The notes under the pieces: model-generated | Databases searched by the model: none | The model's input: the letters and a program-made list of their open reading frames with translations, nothing else | Told to the model about the DNA's origin: nothing | Shown here: piece after piece, positions 1 to 7,502 of the stretch | Layout of the letters: each line of letters begins with the position of its first letter | How positions within the stretch are numbered: position 1 is the first letter of the stretch | Position numbers and translations under genes: made by a program | Assembly (NCBI GenBank): GCA_017481595.1 | Contig: JAFUOY010000025.1 | Coordinates: forward strand, 62,001-126,000 | Length of the DNA stretch: 64,000 nt | Direction: 5' to 3' | DNA from: Clostridia bacterium | Lineage (GTDB): Bacteria; Bacillota; Clostridia; Oscillospirales; CAG-272

Positions 1-618
1 ATCTATATCGGAGCAGGAACCTCGGGCAGACTTGGCGTTTTGGATGCTACCGAATGTCCGCCCACCTTTGGAGTGCCAAGAGATATGGTGATCGGTATTA
101 TTGCAGGTGGCGAAAAATGTATGTTTCAAGCCGCCGAGAGGGAAGAGGATAATTATGAAAGCGGTATCAAGGATTTAAAGGACAAGCAGCTTACCAAAAA
201 CGATGTGGTTGTCGGAATTTCCGCATCGGGAAATGCGCAGTACGTAATAGGCGCTATTAACTATGCAAACGAGCTTGGCTGTGAAACAGTAGGAATTACC
301 TCTAATGAGAATACTCTTATAACTAAATGTGCAAAGGTTTCAATTATATCAGATACAGGAGCAGAGGTTATTACAGGCTCCACGCGAATGAAGGCAGGCA
401 CTGCACAGAAAATAATTTTGAATATGCTCTCCACGGTTGCAATGATAAAGCTTGGTAACGTCTATGAAAATATGATGATAAACTTACGCCCGACAAACGA
501 AAAGCTTAAAAATCGTATGATAAAAATTGTTACCGAAATCATCGGTGTAAATGAGGAAGAGGCAGAGAAATTACTTGAAAAATCAGATTGGAATATAAGA
601 AAGGCTGTTCAAAAATAA
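1..618 (+). CDS. murQ: N-acetylmuramic acid 6-phosphate etherase, 5'-truncated by window edge
   Basis: Cleaves the D-lactyl ether of MurNAc-6-phosphate to give GlcNAc-6-phosphate in cytoplasmic cell-wall recycling. The frame is open from base 1. It begins in the sugar-phosphate (SIS) domain with GAGTSGRLG, followed by ATECPPTFG, IAGGEK and AEREED, all typical of MurQ. A second SIS-like stretch (GISASGNAQYV) and GSTRMKAGTAQK follow, and a small UBA-like helical tail closes the protein. About 205 residues are visible; the family is about 300 residues, so roughly the first third lies upstream. The next gene starts 22 bp after the stop, suggesting co-transcription with a glycosidase-like gene. 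Confidence 0.93.
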   Translation: MYIGAGTSGRLGVLDATECPPTFGVPRDMVIGIIAGGEKCMFQAAEREEDNYESGIKDLKDKQLTKNDVVVGISASGNAQYVIGAINYANELGCETVGITSNENTLITKCAKVSIISDTGAEVITGSTRMKAGTAQKIILNMLSTVAMIKLGNVYENMMINLRPTNEKLKNRMIKIVTEIIGVNEEEAEKLLEKSDWNIRKAVQK

Positions 619-640
619 CAAATCAGAAAAGAGATTTAAT

Positions 641-976
641 ATGCAATCTTTAAAAGTCTTTAAATTTAAAAACGGCTTTAATTTAAGCCTTGATTTTGAA
701 AACGGCAATTTATTTTATACTGTTACAAACGGGAAACACGAATACAGATTTTTCTCTAAAGATACCTTGAAAACCGTTGGCTATTATAATATGATTGGCT
801 CAAATATAGAGACCGAGGAAAATGAAAATTCTTTAACTATTCACGCTTGTCCAACCGATGAAAATAACTCTCCCATAGGTCCTGTTAAGGTTCATTATAA
901 TTTTGAAATTTGCGGTGACAACGCACTTTTGGTGAATACATATTTACATCGGAAATACAGCTGCCTATCCATATGA
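641..976 (+). pseudogene. N-terminal fragment of the DUF6259-type glycosidase-like gene, out of frame with the rest
   Basis: This 111-residue frame starts 22 bp after murQ and looks like a beta-rich N-terminal sugar-hydrolase module (alternating aromatic and polar residues). It ends at a stop at 974-976, overlapping the next frame at 973. No ribosome binding site precedes 973. Between about 940 and 1000 a third frame reads IGNTAAYPYDVLDGFEI, which resembles the missing junction. The likely history is one gene at 641-3477 with two small indels here. Sequencing error, true mutation or programmed shifting cannot be told apart from this sequence. Confidence 0.6.
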
Positions 977-3477
977 TGTCTTGGATGGATTTGAAATTTG
1001 AAAGAAGTAAATTTAACGACTTTCAAGGATTTGGTCCCGATTTTTCAGTTGGTGTCAACGATATAACACACCAGGTTACACTTTCAAACGGTGCTTTATG
1101 TGATAACTACGGTTACGTTATGCTATCAAACGCAGGCTGTACTGCCTTTGCGCCCAAAAGCGTTAATGCAGTCGTTCCATATCTTTCGGGGGACGGTGAG
1201 GTTGAATTTTGCTCGCTGAAAAGTAACGTAGGCACAAAAATAGATTTCTTTTTGAATATGATAAGTGAAGCTTATGCTTTATCATCGGTTATTTCCTTCG
1301 GTGAGGGTAAACCCGAGTTGCCAAACGTTACTTCCTTAGAGCTTGCGCCGATTACAAAAATAAGCGGAAACAGATACGATATTACAAGCGGTCGTCTTAC
1401 AAGCGCTATTTATGTCAGAAAAGACGGAGCTTCACTTGCAAAAACCTCTCTTTTAGACTATCAGCCGATAGATGAGCCTTGCGTAAATCCTATGACCACT
1501 CTTAAGATAAAAAATCTCAAAACAGATGAGGTAGAAAGCTTTTCATCCGAGAAAGGCTGGGATAACGTTAACGTATGGAGCGGCAAAAACGAGCTTCGTG
1601 TGGTTTTTGAATTTCCCCGTTCTTTGCCGATTCGTGTAATTATCACTGTAAGAGCTTACCGAAAGGATGAGATTACCTTTGGCTTACAGGTTATAAACGA
1701 TTCCCCGAATTACACGGTGTTATCAGCATCCGTTCCGTCAATTTCCTTTGTTGGATATGAAAAGCCGCATCTGCTTATAGCGCAAGCAAGCGGTCAGATT
1801 TTCGATAATGCTTACGAAAAAGAGGTGCATTGGAACTCCCATTATCCAAACGGATTCGGTTGCGTTTCTCCTGTGCTTGGAATTTATGAGCCTACAATGG
1901 AAAAATCAAACGGACTTTATGTAGCCGTTCATTCGCCCAGTGCTGAAAGATGCGATATGAGATGCGATATGTTCAGACGAGGAGAAGGAAGCTTTTCATT
2001 TGAATATCCCGCTACCTCAATGGGAAAAGCATATAACTCCTTTGAACCGGTTGGAAAGGTTGTTATGCGAGCTTTGGACGGTGATTGGTACGATATGGCT
2101 TGCATATATGAGGAATACGTTAAAAATCACGCGGAGTGGTATGCCCCCATCGGCAGATACGATACTCCCGATTGGTTTAAGGATCTTCCTGTTTGGATTA
2201 TGGACTGGATGCCTAACGATGACAATCCCTTAGCTGAGCCTGTTCCGATTTCTTTAAGAAGCCTTGTTCCTCCAAAGCCCGACGATTGGAAAAACAAGCC
2301 TATTGAATTTGCAAAAAGGCTCGGTCTCCCTGTTGGTTATCATATTTACAACTGGCATAAAATCCCCTTCAACAATGACTATCCCTACTATTTTCCCGTA
2401 AAGGACGGATTTAAGGAAAGCATTGATGAATTTCACGAAAACAACGTATACGTAATGCCATATATCAATGCCCGTCTTGTAGATACAAGAACGAGCGACC
2501 TTTCAACGGAGAAATTCGAGCGTGAATTTTCAGAGGGCGCAGTGCGTGACGTAAACGGTAATTTGTGTACCGAGACCTATGCCTCACACGAGCCTGACGG
2601 CTCACTTTGTCAGCTTGCCGTAATGTGTCCGTCAAGTCATATTTGGCGTGAGGCACTTGCAGAAATTATCAGAAAAATGTCAAAGGAATGTCACGTTGAT
2701 GGCGTTTATCTTGATCAGGTCAGCGCATCCGATGCGAATTTATGCTGCGCTCCCCATCACAATCACGAGGGTGGCGGTGGCTCCTGGTGGGTTCGTTCAT
2801 ACAAGAACATTATGTCACGCCTCAAGGAAGAATGTAATGATAATTGTATTTTCACAAGTGAATGTAACGCTGAGCCTTACGCTGACCAATTTGACGGATT
2901 TTTGACATGGGCGTGGGTTGCGACCAATTATGTGCCGTTTTTCTCAAAAATTTATGCAGGTCACGTGGTTATGTTCGGCAGAAGCACTAACGGATACAAA
3001 AAATCAGACAAGGAATATTTCAGATTCCATGTGGGTCAAAGCGTTATGTTTGGTCAGCAAATCGGTTGGATTAATGCCGATATTGTTGACGACGATGAAA
3101 AAATGGTGTATTTGTCCCGTATGTGCCAAATGAGATATGAATTTAAGGGTTATTTTAACTACGGTAAAATGCTTCGTCCGCCGAAGACAAAGGATTTTAT
3201 CCCGACCTTTGTTACAGACAGCGCAATCGGTTTTTCAGATATTAGTGAAGCACCGCTGATTCTTTCATCCTGTTGGGAAAATGACGGAAGCATCGCTATG
3301 CTTATCACTAATTGCGACAAAAAGGAATATACATTAACATATGATGCTCAATTTGATAGCTATCATGAAATAAGATATTACGGTCAAGGCAAGGTTTCCC
3401 CTGTTGTGGGCTCAAAAATCACCATTACAATCAGTCCAGAAAGCGCCATTGCAATTATAAAGAAAGCTAAGGAATAG
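973..3477 (+). CDS. DUF6259-type glycoside hydrolase-like protein
   Basis: An 834-residue frame that matches my memory of DUF6259 proteins, which are large (beta/alpha)-barrel glycosidase-like enzymes without a well-defined substrate. The middle carries DWFKDLPVWIMDWMP, then a barrel segment with DGVYLDQ (Asp about residues 576 and 581) followed by a His/Gly-rich HHNHEGGGGSWW loop, and TSECNAEPY with Glu about 630. These Asp/Glu residues are plausible catalytic acids, but that is inference. There is no signal peptide or membrane segment, so the enzyme is probably cytoplasmic, fitting a role on imported oligosaccharides beside murQ. The true N-terminus is probably the displaced frame at 641. 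Confidence 0.7.
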   Translation: MMSWMDLKFERSKFNDFQGFGPDFSVGVNDITHQVTLSNGALCDNYGYVMLSNAGCTAFAPKSVNAVVPYLSGDGEVEFCSLKSNVGTKIDFFLNMISEAYALSSVISFGEGKPELPNVTSLELAPITKISGNRYDITSGRLTSAIYVRKDGASLAKTSLLDYQPIDEPCVNPMTTLKIKNLKTDEVESFSSEKGWDNVNVWSGKNELRVVFEFPRSLPIRVIITVRAYRKDEITFGLQVINDSPNYTVLSASVPSISFVGYEKPHLLIAQASGQIFDNAYEKEVHWNSHYPNGFGCVSPVLGIYEPTMEKSNGLYVAVHSPSAERCDMRCDMFRRGEGSFSFEYPATSMGKAYNSFEPVGKVVMRALDGDWYDMACIYEEYVKNHAEWYAPIGRYDTPDWFKDLPVWIMDWMPNDDNPLAEPVPISLRSLVPPKPDDWKNKPIEFAKRLGLPVGYHIYNWHKIPFNNDYPYYFPVKDGFKESIDEFHENNVYVMPYINARLVDTRTSDLSTEKFEREFSEGAVRDVNGNLCTETYASHEPDGSLCQLAVMCPSSHIWREALAEIIRKMSKECHVDGVYLDQVSASDANLCCAPHHNHEGGGGSWWVRSYKNIMSRLKEECNDNCIFTSECNAEPYADQFDGFLTWAWVATNYVPFFSKIYAGHVVMFGRSTNGYKKSDKEYFRFHVGQSVMFGQQIGWINADIVDDDEKMVYLSRMCQMRYEFKGYFNYGKMLRPPKTKDFIPTFVTDSAIGFSDISEAPLILSSCWENDGSIAMLITNCDKKEYTLTYDAQFDSYHEIRYYGQGKVSPVVGSKITITISPESAIAIIKKAKE

Positions 3478-3481
3478 AAAA

Positions 3482-4630
3482 ATGGAAATAAAACGTCTAA
3501 AAAAAGAAAATTACGATGAACTGATTTCACTTTTAAACCTTGTTTTCTCAAAGCAAAATAAATGCACAATGGATTTTGAAAGAGAGCTACCCAATATGTG
3601 CATAAAGGATGATGCACATATGAGAAAGCACGTTGGACTTTTTATCGATAACAGGCTTGTTTCGGTTGTTGGAGTTTATCCTTTGCCAACAAAGGTTTTG
3701 GATAGAAAAATTAATTTCTGCACCGTTGGAAACGTTGCAACGCATCCCGATTATGAGGGACGGGGATACATGAATATTTTGCTTAATCGCGCTATGGAAA
3801 TTGTAAAGGAAGAAAAATATGACATTTGTAGGCTCGGTGGCAACAGAGCAAGATATTTGCGCTTTGGCTTTGAACTTTGCGGTGGGAATTACTCTTATTA
3901 CATAACGCCAAAAAATACAAAAAAGTCATTGCTTGGGGACTACGGTCAAAATACAAGCGTAACTGAGATTTTGTCAAATGATGAAAACTCTTTAGCCTTC
4001 GCAAGAGAGGTATATCATCAAAACAAGGTAAGTGTGTTGAGAAATGATAATGATGTAATGTACAGAGTAGTGACAGCGTGGAAAAACACACCCTATTTAG
4101 TAACTAAGAATGATGAGCCCATCGGTTATTTTGCTTTGGCATCTGATAAAAAAGAGGTGTCAGAAGCGTATGCAATTAATAAAGAATCATATTTAGATAC
4201 GGTTGTTGCAATTTCGAATTACTTAAATGATGGTTTTTCAATAACCTTGGCCCAGCACGATATAGATTTAATAAGAGAAATTAATAAGTGCGCTGAATAT
4301 ATGAGCATACAAATTCCATCAAATTTTAATGTAGTAAGCTTTGAAAGGGTGGTTGATGCCTATATCAAATTGAAAGCGAGCTATACTTGCTTGGTGCCGG
4401 GAAGCGTCGCTATTTCCATAAAGGATTATGGAAAAATCAAGATTTTTGCAAATGAAAATGACTGTGGATGTGTTAAATTTGATGGTGAGTGCGATATTGA
4501 GTTATCAAAGCCTGATGCAACAAGATTTATTTTTGGTATGCATCCATCCGTGACTGTAACTCAGCCGAATTTGTTTGCAAAAGCCAATTTCCCCCTTCCT
4601 CTTTCTTGGAACACACAAAATAGAGTATAA
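3482..4630 (+). CDS. GNAT family N-acetyltransferase, two-domain
   Basis: A 382-residue protein starting 4 bp after the preceding stop. The N-terminal half is a GNAT fold: VGNVATHPDYEGRGYMNILL is the acetyl-CoA-binding motif A with the Q/R-x-x-G-x-G/A signature (EGRGYM). GGNRARYLRFGFELCG follows. The C-terminal half (about residues 160-380) has no motif I recognise; it may be a second, degenerate GNAT or sterol-carrier-like domain as in Eis-type enzymes. The substrate is unknown. The tight spacing suggests it shares the murQ/glycosidase transcript. Confidence 0.8.
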   Translation: MEIKRLKKENYDELISLLNLVFSKQNKCTMDFERELPNMCIKDDAHMRKHVGLFIDNRLVSVVGVYPLPTKVLDRKINFCTVGNVATHPDYEGRGYMNILLNRAMEIVKEEKYDICRLGGNRARYLRFGFELCGGNYSYYITPKNTKKSLLGDYGQNTSVTEILSNDENSLAFAREVYHQNKVSVLRNDNDVMYRVVTAWKNTPYLVTKNDEPIGYFALASDKKEVSEAYAINKESYLDTVVAISNYLNDGFSITLAQHDIDLIREINKCAEYMSIQIPSNFNVVSFERVVDAYIKLKASYTCLVPGSVAISIKDYGKIKIFANENDCGCVKFDGECDIELSKPDATRFIFGMHPSVTVTQPNLFAKANFPLPLSWNTQNRV

Positions 4631-4660
4631 ATGATTTTCTTATATGGCACAAAAATTAAA

Positions 4661-4697
4661 ATAACTCAAAGAAACTTTACGATTATCTTTGAGTTAT
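4661..4697 (+). terminator. AT-rich hairpin after the GNAT gene
   Basis: Twelve-base arms at 4661-4672 and 4686-4697 (core AACTCAAAGA) are complementary and lie 30 bp after the stop. No clear U-run follows, so termination is only possible, not shown. Confidence 0.4.
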
Positions 4698-4726
4698 AAT
4701 TGGCATTCGCCCTATAAATAGAAAAT

Positions 4727-4747
4727 CCATCCGAGGTGTTCGGATGG
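4727..4747 (-). terminator. hairpin with T-rich tail, downstream (minus) of tRNA-like unit A
   Basis: The arms CCATCCGA and TCGGATGG are perfectly paired around 5 bases. On the minus strand they are followed by GATTTTCTATTT. It sits just downstream of the CCA-ended unit at 4756, matching the arrangement at the true tRNA gene, where a terminator follows the CCA. Confidence 0.55.
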
Positions 4748-4755
4748 AAATACTA

Positions 4756-4890
4756 TGGTGGACCATTAGGGACTCGATTCTCGCGCGACCTACGCGCTCG
4801 GTCTTCCACGGCTCTGACAGTCCACTGGACTGTCATTCACTACCGTTTCCCCTTCGAGCCCCTAAAAGCATAAAAAAAGCCTAAACCAAA
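4756..4890 (-). repeat. tRNA-3'-end repeat unit A, 135 bp, identical to 6279-6413
   Basis: Read on the minus strand, the unit ends with the last 22 bases of the tRNA at 6440-6516, including CCA. Upstream of that end, the T-stem strand UCGAGUCCCU pairs with AGGGGCUCGA about 100 bases earlier, closing a domain. The domain contains an 8-bp hairpin with arms GACAGUCC and GGACUGUC and a GCGCG/CGCGC hairpin. The far end is a terminator half, cut by the mobile element at about 4891. Every base matches the second copy, implying recent duplication or gene conversion. Confidence 0.85.
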
Positions 4891-4950
4891 ATGGCTGTAC
4901 TCTAAAGGACAGTTTTGAGAGTATATTACCTACCGGCATAAAAAAGCAGA

Positions 4951-4980
4951 AACCACAGATTGATTTTCTGTGGTTTTTGT
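4951..4980 (+). terminator. hairpin near the left end of the 1.2-kb element
   Basis: AACCACAGA (4951-4959) pairs with TCTGTGGTT (4967-4975) and is followed by TTTGTGTT. It could block read-through into the element from the left. Confidence 0.5.
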
Positions 4981-5084
4981 GTTATAATAAGGACAAGGAC
5001 TAAATTCGATTCATTCGTTAAACAAAAGCGAAACTTAAATAAAGCAGATAGATAAACAAGAAATTGACAAACGGAGGGCTACTG

Positions 5085-5741
5085 ATGAAAAAAATATTGA
5101 CAATAGTCATTTTTATATTATTTTGCTTTTCACTAACTTCTTGTTCGGCTATTCAAGCTCTAAAATACGCTATATCGGGAAATATTATTGACCCTGCAGA
5201 TGGTTTTTCTCGCGGCGAAGAAGAAGGCACACTCATATACCAAAACAACAAGTATATTTTGGTTCAAGAACTTGACGGAGATTGCGAAATCGACATAACA
5301 AAAGACGACATTTTGCTTGGTCAAAGCAGTAACTTTCCATTTTTTCCGAATAGCTATTATTATATAAACACAGATGAAAATCCAAGCTTTATAATGGGTG
5401 GCACCAGTTCGGCTATGATAGGATCATTTGTTTATTTGAGAGAAGATCTATATAATGCCGGTATTGTATATGAAATAAATGATTCTTTCGAATTTGAATT
5501 TACATCAGCTTTTATTAAGACGGATAAGGCGGATTACGATCATCATATTGCACGCGAGAAATATACAAAATCCGCAATAGTTGATTTTTACGTGAAAGAT
5601 ATTCCAATTATAATCGCTCGCAAGAGAATTTATTTGATAGACAATGTGTGGTATTGTGTTGAAGTTGATGTAGCATATCAACTATCAGACGAATTCGTGT
5701 GTAAACTAACAGAAGCGGGGATAATCAATCAAGAATATTGA
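5085..5741 (+). CDS. predicted lipoprotein of unknown function
   Basis: A 218-residue protein. The N-terminus MKKILTIVIFILFCFSLTSC is a lipoprotein signal peptide with lipobox LTSC, so the mature protein should be anchored outside the membrane through that Cys. The rest is acidic with many beta-strand-like segments; I do not recognise a domain. The start at 5085 is preferred over an upstream in-frame TTG at 5064 because GGAGGG lies 7 bp before it. The gene is the only intact ORF inside the inverted-repeat-bounded element, so it is probably cargo. An accessory role such as immunity or surface exclusion is speculation. Confidence 0.75.
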   Translation: MKKILTIVIFILFCFSLTSCSAIQALKYAISGNIIDPADGFSRGEEEGTLIYQNNKYILVQELDGDCEIDITKDDILLGQSSNFPFFPNSYYYINTDENPSFIMGGTSSAMIGSFVYLREDLYNAGIVYEINDSFEFEFTSAFIKTDKADYDHHIAREKYTKSAIVDFYVKDIPIIIARKRIYLIDNVWYCVEVDVAYQLSDEFVCKLTEAGIINQEY

Positions 5742-5835
5742 GATATGTATTGGATTGAAATACGATTATACCATTAGCGATGCTATTAAACAAATACCAG
5801 TTTATCGGAAAACATTGAAGTGCCAATCGATAATA

Positions 5836-5960
5836 GCCTCCCTTGCGTAAAGAGAGGTGGCACGCGTTAGCGTGACGGAGGGATTGTAAAGGTTAGATTT
5901 TCTATAAACAATCCCTCAGCCGCCTTCGGCGTCAGCTCCCTTTGCACAAGGGAGCCTTTT
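5836..5960. repeat. palindromic interspersed repeat (MITE-like), nested in the element
   Basis: The outer arms GCCTCCCTTG (5836-5845) and CAAGGGAGCC (5947-5956) pair with one mismatch. Inner arms include GGAGGGATTGT and ACAATCCCTC, with small GC hairpins around CACGCGTTAGCGTG and GCCGCCTTCGGCG. The pattern resembles a repeat I recall as widespread in gut Clostridia. It is followed by TTTTTT, so it may also end transcription of the lipoprotein gene. Confidence 0.75.
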
Positions 5961-6025
5961 TTATGTTCATCTATGCCTTGTCATTTTTCCTGATAAGCAC
6001 TGCATTTGTGACCACAAATACAAAA

Positions 6026-6060
6026 AATACGGCATACCTCTTTCGGGGTATACCGTATTC
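6026..6060 (-). terminator. hairpin inside the right end of the 1.2-kb element
   Basis: AATACGGCATACC pairs with GGTATACCGTATT (one G·T). On the minus strand it is followed by a T-run, giving the element an inward-facing terminator at this end as well. Confidence 0.55.
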
Positions 6061-6118
6061 TTGGAAAACTGTCCTTTAGGGTACGACCCTAACCACAAGG
6101 GTTTAATTTAGACTTTTT

Positions 6119-6240
6119 TGGTGGACCATTAGGGTCGATGCCTCGCCTTTTGATGTTCCGACGCGGAACGGCGAGTCATGAACCACGAACCCCATTTATG
6201 CAAAGCATAAAGTGGCGCCAAGTAATACGGAATGGTTTAC
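6119..6240 (-). other. tRNA-like unit B: tRNA 3' end with interrupted T-arm
   Basis: Read on the minus strand, this starts with AAACCATT, which resembles the tRNA acceptor strand. A TTTATGC/GCATAAA hairpin follows, then GGGGTTCG as in the real T-arm. About 50 bases come next that fold into a CTCGCC/GGCGAG hairpin with inner GTTCC/GGAAC. It ends CGACCCTAATGG...CCACCA, the tRNA 3' end. The insertion therefore lies in the T-loop. The terminator right after it (from 6118 downward) is cut by the 1.2-kb element. Whether it is transcribed is unknown. Confidence 0.55.
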
Positions 6241-6280
6241 CAACAAAAAGAGGCAACCGATCGGTTGCCTCTTTTTGTTG
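6241..6280. terminator. perfect 40-bp palindrome, bidirectional terminator-like
   Basis: Every base of 6241-6260 is complementary to 6261-6280. The centre is GGCAACCGATCGGTTGCC, with A5/T5 runs outside that give a terminator on both strands. It abuts the CCA end of unit C. Confidence 0.8.
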
Positions 6281-6413
6281 GTGGACCATTAGGGACTCGA
6301 TTCTCGCGCGACCTACGCGCTCGGTCTTCCACGGCTCTGACAGTCCACTGGACTGTCATTCACTACCGTTTCCCCTTCGAGCCCCTAAAAGCATAAAAAA
6401 AGCCTAAACCAAA
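6279..6413 (-). repeat. tRNA-3'-end repeat unit C, identical to 4756-4890
   Basis: Same 135 bp as unit A. Closing stem arms lie at 6291-6300 and 6377-6386, and the 8-bp hairpin is at 6339-6357. Here the adjoining terminator is complete and belongs to the functional tRNA immediately upstream on the minus strand. An open frame covers it, but its codons are dictated by the hairpins, so it is not a gene. Confidence 0.85.
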
Positions 6414-6434
6414 CCACAAGGGTTTAATTTAGAC
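6395..6434 (-). terminator. intrinsic terminator of the tRNA gene
   Basis: On the minus strand GTCTAAATTAAACC pairs with GGTTTGGTTTAGGC around CTTGT (14 bp counting G·U), followed by seven T. It begins 6 bp after the tRNA CCA. Confidence 0.8.
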
Positions 6435-6439
6435 TTTTT

Positions 6440-6516
6440 TGGTGGACCATTAGGGACTCGAACCCCAGACCGACCGGTTATGAGCCGGTAGCTCTAACCA
6501 ACTGAGCTAATGGTCC
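6440..6516 (-). tRNA. tRNA with CAU anticodon (tRNA-Ile2 or tRNA-Met)
   Basis: A 77-nt cloverleaf on the minus strand: acceptor GGACCAT/ATGGTCC, D-stem GCTC/GAGC, anticodon stem ACCGG/CCGGT with loop CTCATAA, T-arm TGGGG-TTCGAGT-CCCTA, and encoded CCA. The anticodon is CAT. The GGACC...GGTCC acceptor and overall body resemble the Bacillus tRNA-Ile whose C34 becomes lysidine, more than elongator or initiator Met. That assignment is from memory and needs tilS-identity analysis. Its 3' end is the source of the repeated fragments at 4756, 6119 and 6279. Confidence 0.9.
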
Positions 6517-6543
6517 GAATGTGATTTTTATGTCACGCATTAT

Positions 6544-6572
6544 ATTTTACACATTTCTGTTGCGTTTGTCAA
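6544..6572 (-). promoter_or_regulatory. sigma-A promoter of the tRNA gene
   Basis: Minus-strand TTGACA (6567-6572), 17-bp spacer, TAAAAT (6544-6549), ending 27 bp before the tRNA 5' end. Confidence 0.8.
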
Positions 6573-6654
6573 TACCTTTTTCCAAAATTATAAAAATATT
6601 TTATCTACGTTTTATTATATTCTTTTTGTCCTTGTAATATTACTGAAAATAAGA

Positions 6655-6683
6655 TTGAAAATTCGTTTTTAAGGTGCTATAAT
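6655..6683 (+). promoter_or_regulatory. sigma-A promoter of the thiamine pyrophosphokinase gene
   Basis: TTGAAA, 17-bp spacer, TATAAT at 6678-6683, 40 bp before the start codon. No riboswitch fits between promoter and start. Confidence 0.75.
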
Positions 6684-6723
6684 TAAGTTATCATAATGAA
6701 AACTGATGTTTTACGGAGAGAAT

Positions 6724-7362
6724 ATGAACACTTGCTTTATTGCTTGCGCTCTTGATTGCAGGCTTGATTTTAAACCCGAGTCGGGGGATATGATAATAGC
6801 CGCTGACAGAGGTTATCTTAATTTGAAAAATCATAACCTTGTCCCCGATATAGTAATAGGGGATTTTGACTCATATACGGGAGAAATAGATTGTAAAAGC
6901 ATAAATAAATTGCCTACTGTAAAGGATTTTACCGACGGCGAGGTGGCAATAAGGTACGGAATAGAGCAGGGATATAAAAAAATAGTGGTTTACGGCGCAA
7001 TCGGCGGAGGTCTTGACCACACCATTGCAAATATTTCCCATTGCGCAGGCTACACAAAAGAGGGAATAGATATCTCCTTCATAGACGGAGAAAACGTGCT
7101 TTTTGCCCTTTATAATTCCTCCGTAGGCTTTTCCAAGGATGCAAAGGGACGAATTTCCGTATTTTCTTTTGGCAAAAAGGCGGAGGGCGTTTACGAAAGG
7201 GGACTTTTCTACACCCTTGATAATTATACGCTTGATCCCTGCGTTCCACTTGGGGTAAGCAATGAATTTGTATGTAAAGAAAGCGAAATAAGAGTAGACA
7301 ACGGTCTTTTACTTATCTATACCTCAAAGGAAAATTTTGAAAACCACTTGACAAAGCGCTGA
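6724..7362 (+). CDS. thiN: thiamine pyrophosphokinase
   Basis: Transfers pyrophosphate from ATP to thiamine, making the cofactor TPP in the cytoplasm. The 212 residues carry the family pattern: AADRGYLNL and PDIVIGDFDSY near the N-terminus (acidic ATP/Mg site), LPTVKDFTDGEVAI, then GAIGGGLDHTIANI, the signature substrate loop. The C-terminal part (LGVSNEF) is the thiamine-binding sandwich. An in-frame ATG at 6706 exists, but GGAGAG just before 6724 favours the later start. The next unit downstream is a thiamine transporter under a TPP riboswitch, so the pair forms a salvage module. Confidence 0.92.
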   Translation: MNTCFIACALDCRLDFKPESGDMIIAADRGYLNLKNHNLVPDIVIGDFDSYTGEIDCKSINKLPTVKDFTDGEVAIRYGIEQGYKKIVVYGAIGGGLDHTIANISHCAGYTKEGIDISFIDGENVLFALYNSSVGFSKDAKGRISVFSFGKKAEGVYERGLFYTLDNYTLDPCVPLGVSNEFVCKESEIRVDNGLLLIYTSKENFENHLTKR

Positions 7363-7376
7363 TGTAGTGCTACAAT
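7348..7376 (+). promoter_or_regulatory. sigma-A promoter driving the TPP riboswitch-thiT transcript
   Basis: TTGACA at 7348-7353, 17-bp spacer, TACAAT at 7371-7376; it overlaps the 3' end of the kinase gene. The expected start is about 7383, placing ACCGCAC at the very 5' end of the RNA. Confidence 0.85.
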
Positions 7377-7382
7377 TTAATC

Positions 7383-7483
7383 ACCGCACAATAGAATATT
7401 CAGGGGTGCTTTTTGCTGAGATGGAGTGATCCAAACCCTTTAACCTGATACGGATAATGCCGTCGGAGGGAGATAATATTTAG
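7383..7483 (+). ncRNA. TPP riboswitch (THI element)
   Basis: The aptamer core is at about 7393-7483: CAGGGGTGCT, GCTGAGA, ACCCTTTAACCTGAT, ACGGATAATGCCG and GGAGGGA in the canonical order. P1 can form from AATATT on each side. TPP binding is expected to favour the terminator at 7503 and shut off thiT. ACCGCAC at 7383-7389 duplicates the 5' arm of that terminator and could pair with its 3' arm. Confidence 0.95.
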
Positions 7484-7502
7484 GACCATAGTAATATTGT
7501 TT

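Larger units (their letters stand above)
4892..6089. mobile_element. 1.2-kb element with about 24-bp terminal inverted repeats, no transposase
   Basis: Ends at 4893-4916 and 6065-6088 are inverted copies with three mismatches (shared core CTAAAGGACAGTTTT). The element splits a terminator whose uninterrupted copy is at 6395-6434. The left half of that sequence ends at 4890 and the right half resumes at 6091, with about 2 bp (AA) duplicated. The inside holds a lipoprotein gene and a palindromic repeat but no transposase, so it is probably non-autonomous. The insertion-sequence family was not recognised. Confidence 0.7.

Noticed and set aside
6138..6407. 89-codon open frame over repeat unit C
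   Set aside because: It crosses the 40-bp palindrome and the tRNA 3' end, and its second half is dictated by RNA hairpins also present at 4756. It has no ribosome binding site.
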